A stretch of 64,000 nt of DNA from Thainema sp966674685. Its GTDB lineage: Bacteria; Cyanobacteriota; Cyanobacteriia; Phormidesmidales; Phormidesmidaceae. The position numbers and the translations under genes were made by a program. Below, in pieces: positions 53,965-62,963 of this stretch; the stretch's first letter is position 1, and the number at the start of each line of letters is the position of its first letter. The notes under the pieces are model-generated. The model did no database searches, had not been told where the DNA came from, and saw only the letters and a list, made by a program, of their open reading frames with translations. The stretch covers positions 6,855-70,854 of the forward strand of contig CBKWJC010000026.1 in assembly GCA_966674685.1 (NCBI GenBank). The letters are read 5' to 3'.

Positions 53965-55173
53965 ATTTTTAGTACCAAACTGTCTGCAAGTAGAATGAAC
54001 CCAGCATCAATTGAGCGAGGCACAACTCAACAACCACAGCACCGCGCTTAGAGGCGTTTACAGTTAGCGTTATAGTTGAATGCGCCCTGACAACATTGAG
54101 TAAGTAGGTTGACATCAACAAAATTGCTCGCGAAGAAACCGGGGGAGCACCCCGGAGGAGTACTCCCCCGGTTTCTTAGATGCGTTTATTGATATGCAGC
54201 TACTTATGTGGATAAAACACAACTCGATCCATCATCTGAATCATCGACCCCATCGTAGTCATGCTGAGATGAGTGGCTCAACTCTCATCCGAGAAGATAC
54301 GCATAAACTAAACAGATGTATAAAGCGCGAGTAAAGAATAACGACAGCGCGTCTAACCGCCAAGGAAAGAGGATAGGGGCAGCGAGTTCTGTCACCTCTT
54401 ATTGGCTGTTTATCGGCTTTTATCAATCATCTGCGATCGCAACAGGTTGATTAGCACAATAACACAGCCCTTTGATCGCCAGTATTTTGCTGCATCTCTT
54501 GCAGGTTGTAAAACTGAAACTAGACGGGTTATTTTTCGGCATCGCGGCGACAAAACAATTCGTCGGGATATGGTGCAAGCTATAAATTATTTCACTGCCT
54601 GTATTAAAAAAAGCGGCGATTTTGCGGCTGTAATCTGCAAGTCAGGCTTGAGTCAGTCAGTCAGCCTCAGTCAATTCAACTTCCAAAACCCGATAAGCCA
54701 TTTATTGAGCTTCGTTTCCCGTTATGAAGGGATTGACAGGAGTACTTATTACGAATCAACTATATTTCACTCACCCTAACAACTAACATTGCCTTAGGGC
54801 AGTTAGGATAGCTCATTCGTTGGGTCAGTAAGTCCACCTAAATTCTTCATTTCAGACTAGCAGGAGGCATTTTATCGCTGCAACTCTGCAAAAAATGCGC
54901 TTGAGGGGGTGAAGTTCGCCAACTACAAAATATGAGTTCCTTTAAACTTAGAGATATAACTTAGGAATTTATAGGCACTGCCCAACGCTTTTTCTTCTAC
55001 CGCTCCTATCAGCGAGGCTGGAGTTTCCTTTTTAAGTTGATTAAATTATCTGATCTGACAAATCAATCACTCTTAAATCAGCAAACTTAATGTTATATTT
55101 CTCGATGAAATTCTCGATGAAAGCGATCTATAATTTGCTATCTTAGAGTTTAGAAAAATAATTGGACTGTTTT
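53965..55173. other. 1.2-kb gap with repeats
   Basis: Contains the B5 element (54101-54206) and a degenerate TTTTTCGGC...GCGGCGACAAAA palindrome near 54529-54566. The only longer open frame (54402-54779) overlaps that repeat and resembles no family, so I do not call it a gene. The region before 55174 is AT-rich and should hold the promoter of the AbrB-type gene. Confidence 0.5.
54101..54206. repeat. MITE-like inverted-repeat element, copy B5 (best preserved)
   Basis: 106 bp from TAAGTAG to CTACTTA. The inner stem GAAACCGGGGGAG...CTCCCCCGGTTTC surrounds CACCCCGGAGGAGT, and the right arm reads TTAGATGCGTTTATTGATAT. It is the most complete copy and can serve as reference for the family. Confidence 0.85.
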
Positions 55174-55569
55174 ATGGCTGAGACATCCTCTGCTCCACTC
55201 ACAGGGAAAATGCTGCTTCAAAAGGTAAAAGAACTTTCACATCTGTCTCGACGGGAGGTCGCTAGACAGTGTGGATATTACAGCACCACGAAAAACAACC
55301 AAACTCGGGTTAATTTAACCGAGTTCTACAATGCTTTACTAGAGGCAAGAGGGGTTTCCCTTAATCCAGAAGGTACCAAAGACGGACGAGGCCGGGAACC
55401 AACCTACCGCGTCAGTGTTCACAAAAATGGACAAATTGTAATTGGTTCAACCTATACCCAAGAGATGAATTTGAAGCCGGGTGACGAATTTGAAATCAAA
55501 CTAGGCTACAAGCATATTCACCTGATTCAGCTAGATGCTGACAAGTCAGAAGAAAATGGTAAAGGCTAG
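55174..55569 (+). CDS. cyAbrB-type transcriptional regulator
   Basis: 131 aa from ATG 55174; a TTG four codons upstream is an alternative. The N-terminal part (KMLLQKVKELSHLSRREVARQCGY) is the cyanobacterial helical extension, and the C-terminal AbrB-like swapped-hairpin reads NGQIVIGSTYTQEMNLKPGDEFEIKLGYKHIHL. Unlike Bacillus AbrB, the cyanobacterial DNA-binding domain is C-terminal. Known cyAbrB proteins control nitrogen and carbon metabolism and hydrogenase genes and are often essential. The gene is flanked by an AT-rich upstream region. It may be co-transcribed with the protease 75 bp downstream. Confidence 0.92.
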   Translation: MAETSSAPLTGKMLLQKVKELSHLSRREVARQCGYYSTTKNNQTRVNLTEFYNALLEARGVSLNPEGTKDGRGREPTYRVSVHKNGQIVIGSTYTQEMNLKPGDEFEIKLGYKHIHLIQLDADKSEENGKG

Positions 55570-55644
55570 TGAGCAGCAACAAAGATTTGTGATTATGCAG
55601 TTGCAACGGTATTGTATTGTAAGCGTGCAGATTGACGTTAAATC

Positions 55645-56661
55645 GTGATTCAGCCTGTTGCTGTGGCAAAATTCGATTGTCTAATTAATCTTTGGGAAGA
55701 ATCACCGACTTTTGTTCAGGTGATTCTTTTTTTGCTGATTTGGCTGATTGTGTGGTTACCAATTGCGATCGCAATAGGTAAATGGGTAAAATGGCAACCC
55801 TTTCAACCTGTTACACCCCAGCAAAAGCTGCCATTGTTGGCATCGCTCTATATTCTGGCTCCATTTTTGCTGTGGGGGTTTATTGCTATAGAGGATAGTT
55901 CTTTTCAGAAAAATGGATTACGCTGGACGACGTCATTTTTTGCATCTTTTGCTCAAGGCTTAGGATTGAGCCTCATTGGTATTACGATTTTAGTCGGACT
56001 ACAAGTTGGTCTAGGTTGGAGAGTACACAGTAATTCTTTTGCATTATTCACAGAAAAAACGACTGAAAGTTTAGCCGATAGGTCTATAGAAAGCGATCTA
56101 GACAATCAAAGTCCATTGGACGAATCGCTGCATAGTTCGTTGCCAGATCGCTTTGCAGCCAGTTCTAAATCAAGTAATTTAGCATCTTTAGCAAACAATT
56201 CACCACCACCTCCGTTACGAACAATTATTATTCCACTTTTTCTATTAGCAAGCTGGATTGGATTGACAGAGGAACTGATCTTCCGTGGTTTTATACAGAC
56301 TCAGCTTGAAGCTGACGTTACGGCTGGCTGGGCGGCTGCGATCGCAAGCGTCATTTTTGCCATCTCTCATGTCCTGTGGGAAGGTCGGCAGCAAGTACCC
56401 CAACTCCCAGGGCTGTGGCTGATGGGCATGGTGTTAGTTGCTGCCCGCTGGGCAGAGGGTGGCAGCATTGGCCTAGCTTGGGGACTGCATAGCGGCTGGA
56501 TCTGGAGTTTGGCCTGTTTAGACACAGCCCAGCTTTATCAACTAACGGGCAAAGGCCCAGCTTGGGTGACCGGAACGCTGGAACAGCCGCTGTTTGGCCT
56601 GATGCCGCTGGCGCTGCTGCTTGGAACAGGGGTCAGTTTGTGGGCAATTTTTGGGCTGTAA
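55645..56661 (+). CDS. CPBP family intramembrane metalloprotease
   Basis: 338 aa from GTG 55645. Eight or so membrane helices are visible. The Abi/CAAX catalytic motifs are GLTEELIFRGFIQT (EExxxR) and FAISHVLWEG (FxxxH), with a third GLHSGWIW. Residues about 138-190 are a hydrophilic Ser-rich loop between helices. These proteases cleave membrane or prenylated proteins; in cyanobacteria the substrate is unknown. The last 29 bp overlap the end of cobL on the opposite strand. Confidence 0.93.
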   Translation: MIQPVAVAKFDCLINLWEESPTFVQVILFLLIWLIVWLPIAIAIGKWVKWQPFQPVTPQQKLPLLASLYILAPFLLWGFIAIEDSSFQKNGLRWTTSFFASFAQGLGLSLIGITILVGLQVGLGWRVHSNSFALFTEKTTESLADRSIESDLDNQSPLDESLHSSLPDRFAASSKSSNLASLANNSPPPPLRTIIIPLFLLASWIGLTEELIFRGFIQTQLEADVTAGWAAAIASVIFAISHVLWEGRQQVPQLPGLWLMGMVLVAARWAEGGSIGLAWGLHSGWIWSLACLDTAQLYQLTGKGPAWVTGTLEQPLFGLMPLALLLGTGVSLWAIFGL

Positions 56662-58021
56662 TTAACGTGACCGGATTGAGCGGTGACCAGCGGGTGAGGG
56701 ACTGAATGGCAACCGAGCGAGCAATTTGCACCTGGGTGTGGTGCATTTGCCAGCTTGCATCCGTTTGGTGATTGAACCAGTGGAGTGCCGTACTGAAATG
56801 CTCAAACGTAGCAAGCGCCAGCACGATAATGCCGCTGACCGATAGCGCCGCACCACAGCAATCTAAAATTTCCGCTAGCTGACCGCCGCTGCCGCCAATA
56901 AAAATTCGATCGGGATTGGGCAAATTTACCAGCGCATCCGGGGCGTGACCCGATGCGATCGCAACGTTTTTAACCTGAAAGCGCTGACAGTTTTGCTGAA
57001 TCAGCGATTGCCCAATCGCCGTTTTTTCGACCGCATAAATTCGGGAAGCAGGAGACAATCGCGCCATTTCAATCGATACCGACCCCGTGCCTGCGCCAAC
57101 ATCCCAGATCGTAAGCTGCGGCTGGAGTGCAAGTTCAGCCAAAATCATCAGCCGAATTTCCCGTTTGGTCATCAAACCCGGTCGGTCTGGAAAGCTGAGA
57201 AATAAGGGATCAGGAATACCGAACAGCGGCAGTTGAGCCGGATCAATGGGCTGAACCGCTTGAGCTTGACGATGCAAAATCACCACATTCAGAGAGGCTA
57301 CATCTGGCAAATCGAGTAATTCTTCCGGCCAAAATGCCTGCACTCGCTCCGCCTCACCACCCAAGTTTTCACAGACCCACAGTTGATAGCGGCTCGGGAG
57401 TTGGAGAGACTGGACGAGTTTTGCGATCGCACGCGGCGTATGAGTCGGGTCGGTCAGCACCGCAATCTTATCGGCTCCCTTTTGCAGCGTTTGCACCAGC
57501 ACATCCAGCGACCGCCCATGAGCGCTAACGATGTGAGCATCCTGCCACGGTAGTTTAATCCGGCTAAACGCTAGCTGAATCGAGCTGGGATGGGGATGAA
57601 AGGTAATCCACTCGGCAGGAAAATGCTGTAGGAGCAAGCGACCAATGCCAAAAAACAAGGGATCGCCGGACGCAATGACGACAATCCGTTCCGATGAAAG
57701 CTTGGTTTGGCTATCCATCTGATCAACTTGATCATCCGCTTGCCCATCCGTCTGGTCAAAGGTGGAAGAAGAGGCACGTTCGACTGTACCGCCTCGCAGA
57801 GAATCGCAAATTTGGCGCAGTTGACGCATCCCTTCTGTAAAACTATCCAGCCAAATTCGCTGTGCCTTGGACTGCTCAATGCCAGCCAGATACCGCTCAT
57901 GCCCCACCAGCACCGTCGCCTCAGCAATCCGCTCATGCAAACTTAACGGCAACCCCGCCATGCCGTCCAGACCCATGCCAATAACGTGGATCGGCGTTGT
58001 TTGCGCCTGCGTAGTACTCAA
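56633..58021 (-). CDS. cobL: Precorrin-6Y C5,15-methyltransferase (decarboxylating), CbiE-CbiT fusion
   Basis: 462 aa. The start is TTG 58021 (STTQAQTTPIHVIGMGLDG), with no nearby ATG. The N-terminal half is a CbiE-type tetrapyrrole methylase (GMGLDGMAGLP, IVVIASGDPLFFGIGRLLL, HPHPSSIQLAFSRIKLPW, ILHRQAQ). The C-terminal half is CbiT (TKREIRLMILAELALQP, IWDVGAGTGSVSIEMA, IFIGGSGGQLAEIL). An Asp/Gln-rich linker (residues 80-105) is inserted in the CbiE half. It methylates C5 and C15 and removes the acetate side chain in cobalamin synthesis. cobH follows upstream after a repeat-filled 220 bp gap. It overlaps the protease gene end by 29 bp. Confidence 0.95.
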   Translation of the reverse strand: MSTTQAQTTPIHVIGMGLDGMAGLPLSLHERIAEATVLVGHERYLAGIEQSKAQRIWLDSFTEGMRQLRQICDSLRGGTVERASSSTFDQTDGQADDQVDQMDSQTKLSSERIVVIASGDPLFFGIGRLLLQHFPAEWITFHPHPSSIQLAFSRIKLPWQDAHIVSAHGRSLDVLVQTLQKGADKIAVLTDPTHTPRAIAKLVQSLQLPSRYQLWVCENLGGEAERVQAFWPEELLDLPDVASLNVVILHRQAQAVQPIDPAQLPLFGIPDPLFLSFPDRPGLMTKREIRLMILAELALQPQLTIWDVGAGTGSVSIEMARLSPASRIYAVEKTAIGQSLIQQNCQRFQVKNVAIASGHAPDALVNLPNPDRIFIGGSGGQLAEILDCCGAALSVSGIIVLALATFEHFSTALHWFNHQTDASWQMHHTQVQIARSVAIQSLTRWSPLNPVTLITAQKLPTN

Positions 58022-58034
58022 ACCTTGCCCACTC

Positions 58035-58265
58035 CGTTATTAAAGGTGAGGAGTGAGGCGTAAGGCGTGAGGCGTGAGGCAAAAATTTTAATCAGTACGT
58101 TTTGTTTCACTCAACACACTCTACTTGTGACTCTCATTTCACATTTGCGTAGGGTGAATGGCATTCGCCCCTACCTCAATTTTCTCTATAGCCCTCTACA
58201 GCCCTTCACAGCTTCAACTCCCTTTACGCCTCTCTCCTCACGTCTCACTCCTTACTTCTTACTCC
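58035..58265. repeat. Mixed repeat block between cobL and cobH
   Basis: The block contains GTGAGGAGTGAGGCGTAAGG units, the GTAGGGTGAATGGCATTCGC palindrome (58149-58173), CCCTCTACAGCCCTTCACAG units and CT-rich runs. Its last bases provide the final codons and stop of cobH. Confidence 0.8.
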
Positions 58266-58865
58266 TAAAACCAACAATGCATTCACAATCGCCGCTGCTG
58301 CTGCCGATCCGCCTTTGCGCCCATCTAGCCGAATTTGAGCCACATCGGTTTGAGCCAGTACCTGCTTGGATTCTTCAACAGCAATGAATCCCACGGGTGC
58401 GCCAATCACTAACGGTGGTTTGATATGGGACTGCTGAATGCGATCGCACAGTGCCAGCAACGCAGTCGGCGCATTGCCAATCACAAAAATCCCACTAGGA
58501 TATTCCTCCCAGCAGCGAATCATGCCGTTAGCCGAACGGGTCTGACCGGGTTCGGGTTCCTGAGCGTAGTCGATAGCAGCAAGAACCGGATTGCCAAAGG
58601 TGCGGCAGGCCATGCCAACAATGCCCTGTTTCACCATTGTCACATCGGTGATGATCGGTGCGCCTTGCGTGAGAGCCGATAGACCATCTGCGATCGCGGT
58701 TGGGCTGACATAGAGCAGATGCTTGAAGTCAAAATCGGCCGTGCTGTGAATCACCCGCTGCACAATGGTGTAGGTCTGTGGGTCAAAGTCGTGATCACCA
58801 ATTTCGTGATCAATCACAGCAAAACTTTGTTGAAGAATAGGATGCAGCAGCGGCGGTGCGGACAT
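58245..58865 (-). CDS. cobH: Precorrin-8X methylmutase
   Basis: 206 aa from ATG 58865. Conserved features are DHEIGDHDF, His 40 in QRVIHSTADFDF (the catalytic His), TDVTMVKQGI, FVIGNAPTALLALCD and the VIGAPVGFIAVEESKQVL segment, followed by GRKGGSAAAAAIVNALL. It moves the C11 methyl to C12, giving hydrogenobyrinic/cobyrinic acid. The final six codons (GVRSKE) and stop are read from a purine-rich GGAGTAAGAAGTAAGGAGTG repeat, so the native end may have been replaced. The 2H-type gene ends 8 bp upstream of its start, suggesting one operon. Confidence 0.95.
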   Translation of the reverse strand: MSAPPLLHPILQQSFAVIDHEIGDHDFDPQTYTIVQRVIHSTADFDFKHLLYVSPTAIADGLSALTQGAPIITDVTMVKQGIVGMACRTFGNPVLAAIDYAQEPEPGQTRSANGMIRCWEEYPSGIFVIGNAPTALLALCDRIQQSHIKPPLVIGAPVGFIAVEESKQVLAQTDVAQIRLDGRKGGSAAAAAIVNALLVLGVRSKE

Positions 58866-58873
58866 AGAAGACG

Positions 58874-59737
58874 CTAAACCTCCTGCATGAACGCAAACGA
58901 GGGCCAATCGGGCGGGTGATGATACTGGGTCATGCTGTCAAACTGATAAAGCCGAGCGTGATTGATGATCATCACGGCGGGATCGTCAGGATTCAGCCAC
59001 TCGTCGTTGAACTGGCTTAGAATCTGGCTCATTTCAGCCGCAAAGGGACTGGGTTTTCCTTCTTCCCCAGTTAGACTCGCTGCCCCGTTCTCTGACCAGA
59101 AGGCTTTTGCGCCATCAACGTCGGCAAAGTAGCCCAGCGTAATGTGCGCGGTGAAATGATACTGCTGCTCAATGCCGAGCGCAACAAGCTCAGGATTCTG
59201 ATAAATCTGGCGACGCAGGCTACAGATCCGGTTGTAGGAGGCTTCGTTTTTGGGTACTAGGCCAACTGCGATCGCGCGCGGCATCAAAATTAAACCTAAA
59301 ATTTGCCATTCGACTGGCTCAGCACTACGCAGGGTTTGGCTTTTCAAAAACGAATCGGCAATCCGTTCCTGAATCTCAGTTGTAAAATTGGCATCCTGGC
59401 TAGCATGGCGATAGGCATCGTCCCAAATCAGGTCAGCAATAGTGACATGAAAGCTTTCGGCTGGCACAGGTACGAGAAGATTAGGCGGAAAGGCTTTCAC
59501 GAGACGAGTTTGATAATCCTGTAGCCGTTGATACACCGCTTGATTAGTATTGGCGGGCGCATCCTGCCAGGTTGGCGTCATCACGGTATAACCGGGAAAG
59601 CTGACGGCTTGCCACCGTCCCGACCCAGTCAGCTCATATTTGCTGGAGGACTGAATGTTCTGCGCTTGGCCGTAATAGGCATCGCGAGACATCATTCCTG
59701 CCAATCGATTCACATACACTTGATAGGTGTCGTCCAA
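58874..59737 (-). CDS. 2H phosphoesterase-like protein (DUF1868 type)
   Basis: 287 aa from TTG 59737, chosen because AAGGAG lies eight bases upstream and homologous-looking sequence begins at DDTYQVYVNRL; the frame stays open into the start of holA but codes nothing family-like there. Two H-x-T/S motifs, SFHVTIADLIWDD and HFTAHITLGYFADVD, define the 2H (2'-5' RNA ligase/cyclic phosphodiesterase) fold. DSMTQYHHPPDWPSF ends the protein. The substrate is unknown, but members act on cyclic or linear nucleotide phosphates. It is divergent from holA and tightly followed by cobH. Confidence 0.75.
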   Translation of the reverse strand: MDDTYQVYVNRLAGMMSRDAYYGQAQNIQSSSKYELTGSGRWQAVSFPGYTVMTPTWQDAPANTNQAVYQRLQDYQTRLVKAFPPNLLVPVPAESFHVTIADLIWDDAYRHASQDANFTTEIQERIADSFLKSQTLRSAEPVEWQILGLILMPRAIAVGLVPKNEASYNRICSLRRQIYQNPELVALGIEQQYHFTAHITLGYFADVDGAKAFWSENGAASLTGEEGKPSPFAAEMSQILSQFNDEWLNPDDPAVMIINHARLYQFDSMTQYHHPPDWPSFAFMQEV

Positions 59738-59764
59738 ATCTAACGCTCCTTTGGAAAAGACCTT

Positions 59765-60793
59765 ATGCCAGTTTACTTTTATTGGGGAGAAGACGAGTTT
59801 AGCCTGAATCAGGCCGTAACAGCGCTGCGCGATCGCACCCTTGATCCCCAATGGGCCAGTTTTAATTATGATAAGCTCCCGCCCGAAACCGCTGAAGCCC
59901 CAATTCAAGCACTGAATCAGGCGATGACGCCACCGTTTGGCATGGGTAAACGACTGGTCTGGCTGGTGGACACCACAATTGCTCAGCGCTGTTCGGAAGC
60001 GCTACTGGCTGAACTAGAGCGAACGCTGCCGGAGATCCCCGATACAACCATCCTCCTGCTAACTAGCCACAACAAGCCGGATGGACGGCTGAAGTCTACT
60101 AAGCTACTGAAAAAATACGCTGAAGTACGTGAATTTTCGCCGATCCCGCCCTGGAATACCGACCAGCTAATTCAGCAGGTGGAACGTACCGCCCAATCTG
60201 TCGGCGTTGTCCTGACCTCTGAGGCAACTGAGCAACTGGCCGAAGCCGTGGGTAACGATACGCGCCAGCTCTGGAGCGAGCTAGAAAAACTGCGCCTTTA
60301 TGCCTGCAATTCTCTGCGAGACGGCAAAACTGAACCTGCTACCCTCGATACCGATATCGTTTCCACGCTGGTAACGGCTACCAACCAAAATAGCCTCCAG
60401 CTCGCCGCCGCGATTCGCGATGGTAAAACTCCTGAAGCCTTGGGTTTAGTTGCCGATCTGCTGAGTCAAAATGAGCAGCCGTTGCGAATCGTTGCAACTC
60501 TGGTGCGCCAGTTCCGGACGTGGCTTTGGATAAAGCTGATGGTGGAAAGTGGTGAGCGGGATGAACGTGCGATCGCACAGGCGGCAGAAATTCCCAATCC
60601 CAAGCGGGTCTATTTTTTACGAAAAGAAGTGCAGTCTCTAACGTCGCAGCAGCTACAGGCCACCCTGCCAATTTTGCTAGAACTTGAATTTAGCCTTAAA
60701 TTTGGCGGTGAACCAGAAGCCACTTTACAGACCAAAGTGATTGAGCTGTGCCAGGTTTGCCAGCCTCAGCGCTCCTCTGCTCGAAGACGATAA
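59765..60793 (+). CDS. holA: DNA polymerase III subunit delta
   Basis: 342 aa from ATG 59765. The N-terminus PVYFYWGEDEFSLNQAV, then TPPFGMGKRLVWLVD and RKVSTKLLKK-like LKSTKLLKKYAEV, and domain III from LRIVATLVRQFRTWLWIK to LEFSLKFGGEPEATLQT fit the family. HolA opens the sliding clamp as the wrench of the clamp loader. The P-loop is degenerate, as usual for delta. Only 27 bp separate its start from that of the divergent 2H-type gene, so their promoters overlap. Confidence 0.92.
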   Translation: MPVYFYWGEDEFSLNQAVTALRDRTLDPQWASFNYDKLPPETAEAPIQALNQAMTPPFGMGKRLVWLVDTTIAQRCSEALLAELERTLPEIPDTTILLLTSHNKPDGRLKSTKLLKKYAEVREFSPIPPWNTDQLIQQVERTAQSVGVVLTSEATEQLAEAVGNDTRQLWSELEKLRLYACNSLRDGKTEPATLDTDIVSTLVTATNQNSLQLAAAIRDGKTPEALGLVADLLSQNEQPLRIVATLVRQFRTWLWIKLMVESGERDERAIAQAAEIPNPKRVYFLRKEVQSLTSQQLQATLPILLELEFSLKFGGEPEATLQTKVIELCQVCQPQRSSARRR

Positions 60794-61224
60794 CCTTGCT
60801 ATACCAGAACTTTATTTTTGTTTACAGTACTCACTTTTTAAGCCAAACTAAATAGCTGTAGCACTGGTTACATGGCTTCTACGCAAATTCTCGTGCTACG
60901 CATCATTTTCATAGACCAGATTTAGCGCAACTTACTACCCGTTACGACAGATGCCCACAACATGGGGCGCTATCGGGATTTGATCAACATCTATATAAAT
61001 ATGGAGGTGGGAGACCTGTGAAAATGTGACAATAGATTGCCAAAAGTGTCCAATATTTTCAGTAAAGCCTGGAACTTTTCATTGCTAATCTGGTTCAGAC
61101 AATATATCTGGTAGCACGTCACCTTGCTTCTAGCAACCCGACCAAGCTTCTACCGCTTCGATGTGTCAGTTGAAACGTCTATTTTTTATACTGTCCCACT
61201 GGGGTTCACTTGAACATACTGATT
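60794..61224. other. Gap without a visible gene
   Basis: 430 bp of AT-rich sequence between holA and the DUF4168 gene. No repeat of the families listed, RNA gene or coding frame is recognised. Confidence 0.5.
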
Positions 61225-61710
61225 ATGAGCCGCAACCGTTTTAATTCTCACCGTTTTATGAGCAAATCTGCTTTCACCCGTTCGCTAGTGATCGGAGCTT
61301 TATCCCTAGCAGGCGTCGTCTCAGGTCTAGCACCCGGATTCCAAGCCAATTCTTGGCAACCAACTTTTGAAACCGAGGCATTTGCCCAAAATTTTAGTGC
61401 TCAGCAACTGATGGACTATTCCCGCGCGGTATACGAAATTGAACCGCTACGTCAATCGGCTTATCAAGAAATTAAGGTGGCATTGGGTTCTAACGAAGTT
61501 CCCTCAATCGCTTGTCACCAACCCAACAGCTTGTCCCGACTCAATCGCCAAGCCCGTGCGATCGCAGTTCGCTATTGCAACCAGTCGGTTGAGATCGTCG
61601 AGCGCTATGGTCTGTCGATTACGACCTTCAACCTGATGACGCAAGAAGTGCAAAGCAATCCGGCCTTGGCGAACCAAGTCCAGCAAAACTTAATTCAGCT
61701 CCAGCGATAG
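61225..61710 (+). CDS. Secreted DUF4168 protein
   Basis: 161 aa from ATG 61225; ATG 61258 is also possible and removes eleven residues. A signal peptide (KSAFTRSLVIGALSLAGVV..) is followed by the DUF4168 domain (FSAQQLMDYSRAVYEIEPLRQSAY, then SIACHQPNSLSRLNRQAR, YCNQSVEIVERYGLSITTFNLMTQEVQ). Two Cys residues could form a disulfide outside the membrane. This short form lacks the acidic region and Pro tail of the larger paralogue at 4684-6066. Function is unknown. Confidence 0.85.
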   Translation: MSRNRFNSHRFMSKSAFTRSLVIGALSLAGVVSGLAPGFQANSWQPTFETEAFAQNFSAQQLMDYSRAVYEIEPLRQSAYQEIKVALGSNEVPSIACHQPNSLSRLNRQARAIAVRYCNQSVEIVERYGLSITTFNLMTQEVQSNPALANQVQQNLIQLQR

Positions 61711-61819
61711 ATCACGATAGACCTATCGGTTTGCTCACTCTTTTTGTACGATGTAAGACCAACGCTTGCCGATTGCGGCAATCTGATCTCGGCCATCTAG
61801 TCTCGAAAGGTCACCTATC

Positions 61820-62854
61820 GTGCATAAAATTCCAGTTACCGTCATTACGGGCTTCCTGGGGGCAGGTAAAACTACGCTCATTCGCAACCTGCTCCAAAAT
61901 AATCAAGGCCGACGCATCGCCGTACTGGTAAATGAATTTGGCGAAGTCGGCATCGATGGCGAACTGCTTCGAACTTGTCAAGTTTGCGATGACGACGAGG
62001 ATGAAGAGAACAACATTCTGGAACTGGCCAACGGCTGTCTGTGCTGTACGGTGCAGGAAGAATTTCTGCCGACGATGCAGGAGTTGTTAAAAAGGCGCGA
62101 TCGCATCGACGCCATTCTGATTGAAACCAGTGGCCTCGCTCTACCAAAACCGCTGGTCAAGGCTTTTCGCTGGCCTGAAATCCGCACCGAAGCCACCGTT
62201 GATGGCGTTATTACCGTCGTGGACTGCGCGGCTCTCGCTAACGGTCAACTGGTGGGCGATCTGGATGCCCTAGAAGCGCAGCGTCAAGCGGATGACAGCC
62301 TGGAGCATGAAACACCCATTGAGGAACTCTTTGAGGATCAGCTGGCCTGCGCCGATTTGGTGCTGCTGACCAAGACCGATCAGGTTGAGGCTGCAACCCG
62401 TCAGCGCGTGGAGCAGTGGCTGAAGCAGGAGCTGCCTGATAGCGTCAAAATCATTCCGTGTCATCAGGGTCAGCTCAGCGCCGATGTGCTGCTGGGATTC
62501 AATGCCGCCGTTGAAGATCACCTCGACCAGCGACCGAGTCATCACGATCATGAAGAGGATCACGACCACGATGACAACATCAACTCAGTGTATGTCTCGC
62601 TGGATCAGGAATTTGAGCCTCAACCCTTGGTGCAGCGGCTGAAGCAACTGGTGCAGCAGCACGAAATCTATCGGATTAAGGGCTTTGTTGCCGTTCCGGG
62701 TAAAGCCATGCGCTTGGTTATTCAAGGCGTTGGCGATCGGTTTGATTATTTCTATGATCGGGCGTGGCCAGCGGATGAACCGCGCCAAACTCAACTGGTT
62801 TTAATTGGAGAACAGCTCAGTGCTCAGGTTCTGCAAGCGGAGCTAATCGCGTGA
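61820..62854 (+). CDS. CobW/COG0523 family GTPase metallochaperone
   Basis: 344 aa from GTG 61820. G1 motif TGFLGAGKTTLIRNLL (11-19), metal-binding CLCC motif at 73-76 (NGCLCCTVQEE), DXXG-like ETSGLALP, and NKxD-like LTKTDQVEA. A His/Asp-rich loop (HHDHEEDHDHDD) precedes the CobW C-terminal domain (YRIKGFVAVPGK...). Such GTPases deliver zinc or cobalt to client enzymes. The nearby cobL/cobH and CbiX genes make a cobalamin role plausible, but zinc-specific relatives look alike and no Zur box is recognised. A strong terminator follows. Confidence 0.9.
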   Translation: MHKIPVTVITGFLGAGKTTLIRNLLQNNQGRRIAVLVNEFGEVGIDGELLRTCQVCDDDEDEENNILELANGCLCCTVQEEFLPTMQELLKRRDRIDAILIETSGLALPKPLVKAFRWPEIRTEATVDGVITVVDCAALANGQLVGDLDALEAQRQADDSLEHETPIEELFEDQLACADLVLLTKTDQVEAATRQRVEQWLKQELPDSVKIIPCHQGQLSADVLLGFNAAVEDHLDQRPSHHDHEEDHDHDDNINSVYVSLDQEFEPQPLVQRLKQLVQQHEIYRIKGFVAVPGKAMRLVIQGVGDRFDYFYDRAWPADEPRQTQLVLIGEQLSAQVLQAELIA

Positions 62855-62856
62855 TG

Positions 62857-62880
62857 TAGGGACGAATGGCATTCGTCCTA
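62857..62880. repeat. TAGGGACGAATGGCATTCGT palindrome
   Basis: Variant of the GGGGCGAATGGCCATTCGCCCC family, located two bases after the GTPase stop codon. Confidence 0.7.
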
Positions 62881-62887
62881 TCGACAT

Positions 62888-62918
62888 GAGAGAAGCCGCG
62901 CATAGCGCGGCTTCTCTC
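62888..62918. terminator. GC-rich hairpin terminator
   Basis: GAGAGAAGCCGCGC pairs perfectly with GCGCGGCTTCTCTC around ATA, between the convergent GTPase and PAP2 genes. Confidence 0.8.
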
Positions 62919-62963
62919 GTATAACCTTCCTGATTCTAAGCGCGCAGCGCTAGATATTTTGCA

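Noticed and set aside
54402..54779. 125-codon frame upstream of the AbrB-type gene
   Set aside because: No recognisable domain, overlaps a degenerate palindromic repeat, no ribosome-binding site; could not be supported.
58022..58244. Cobalamin riboswitch near cobL/cobH
   Set aside because: No B12-box-like sequence was recognised; the interval is made of repeats.
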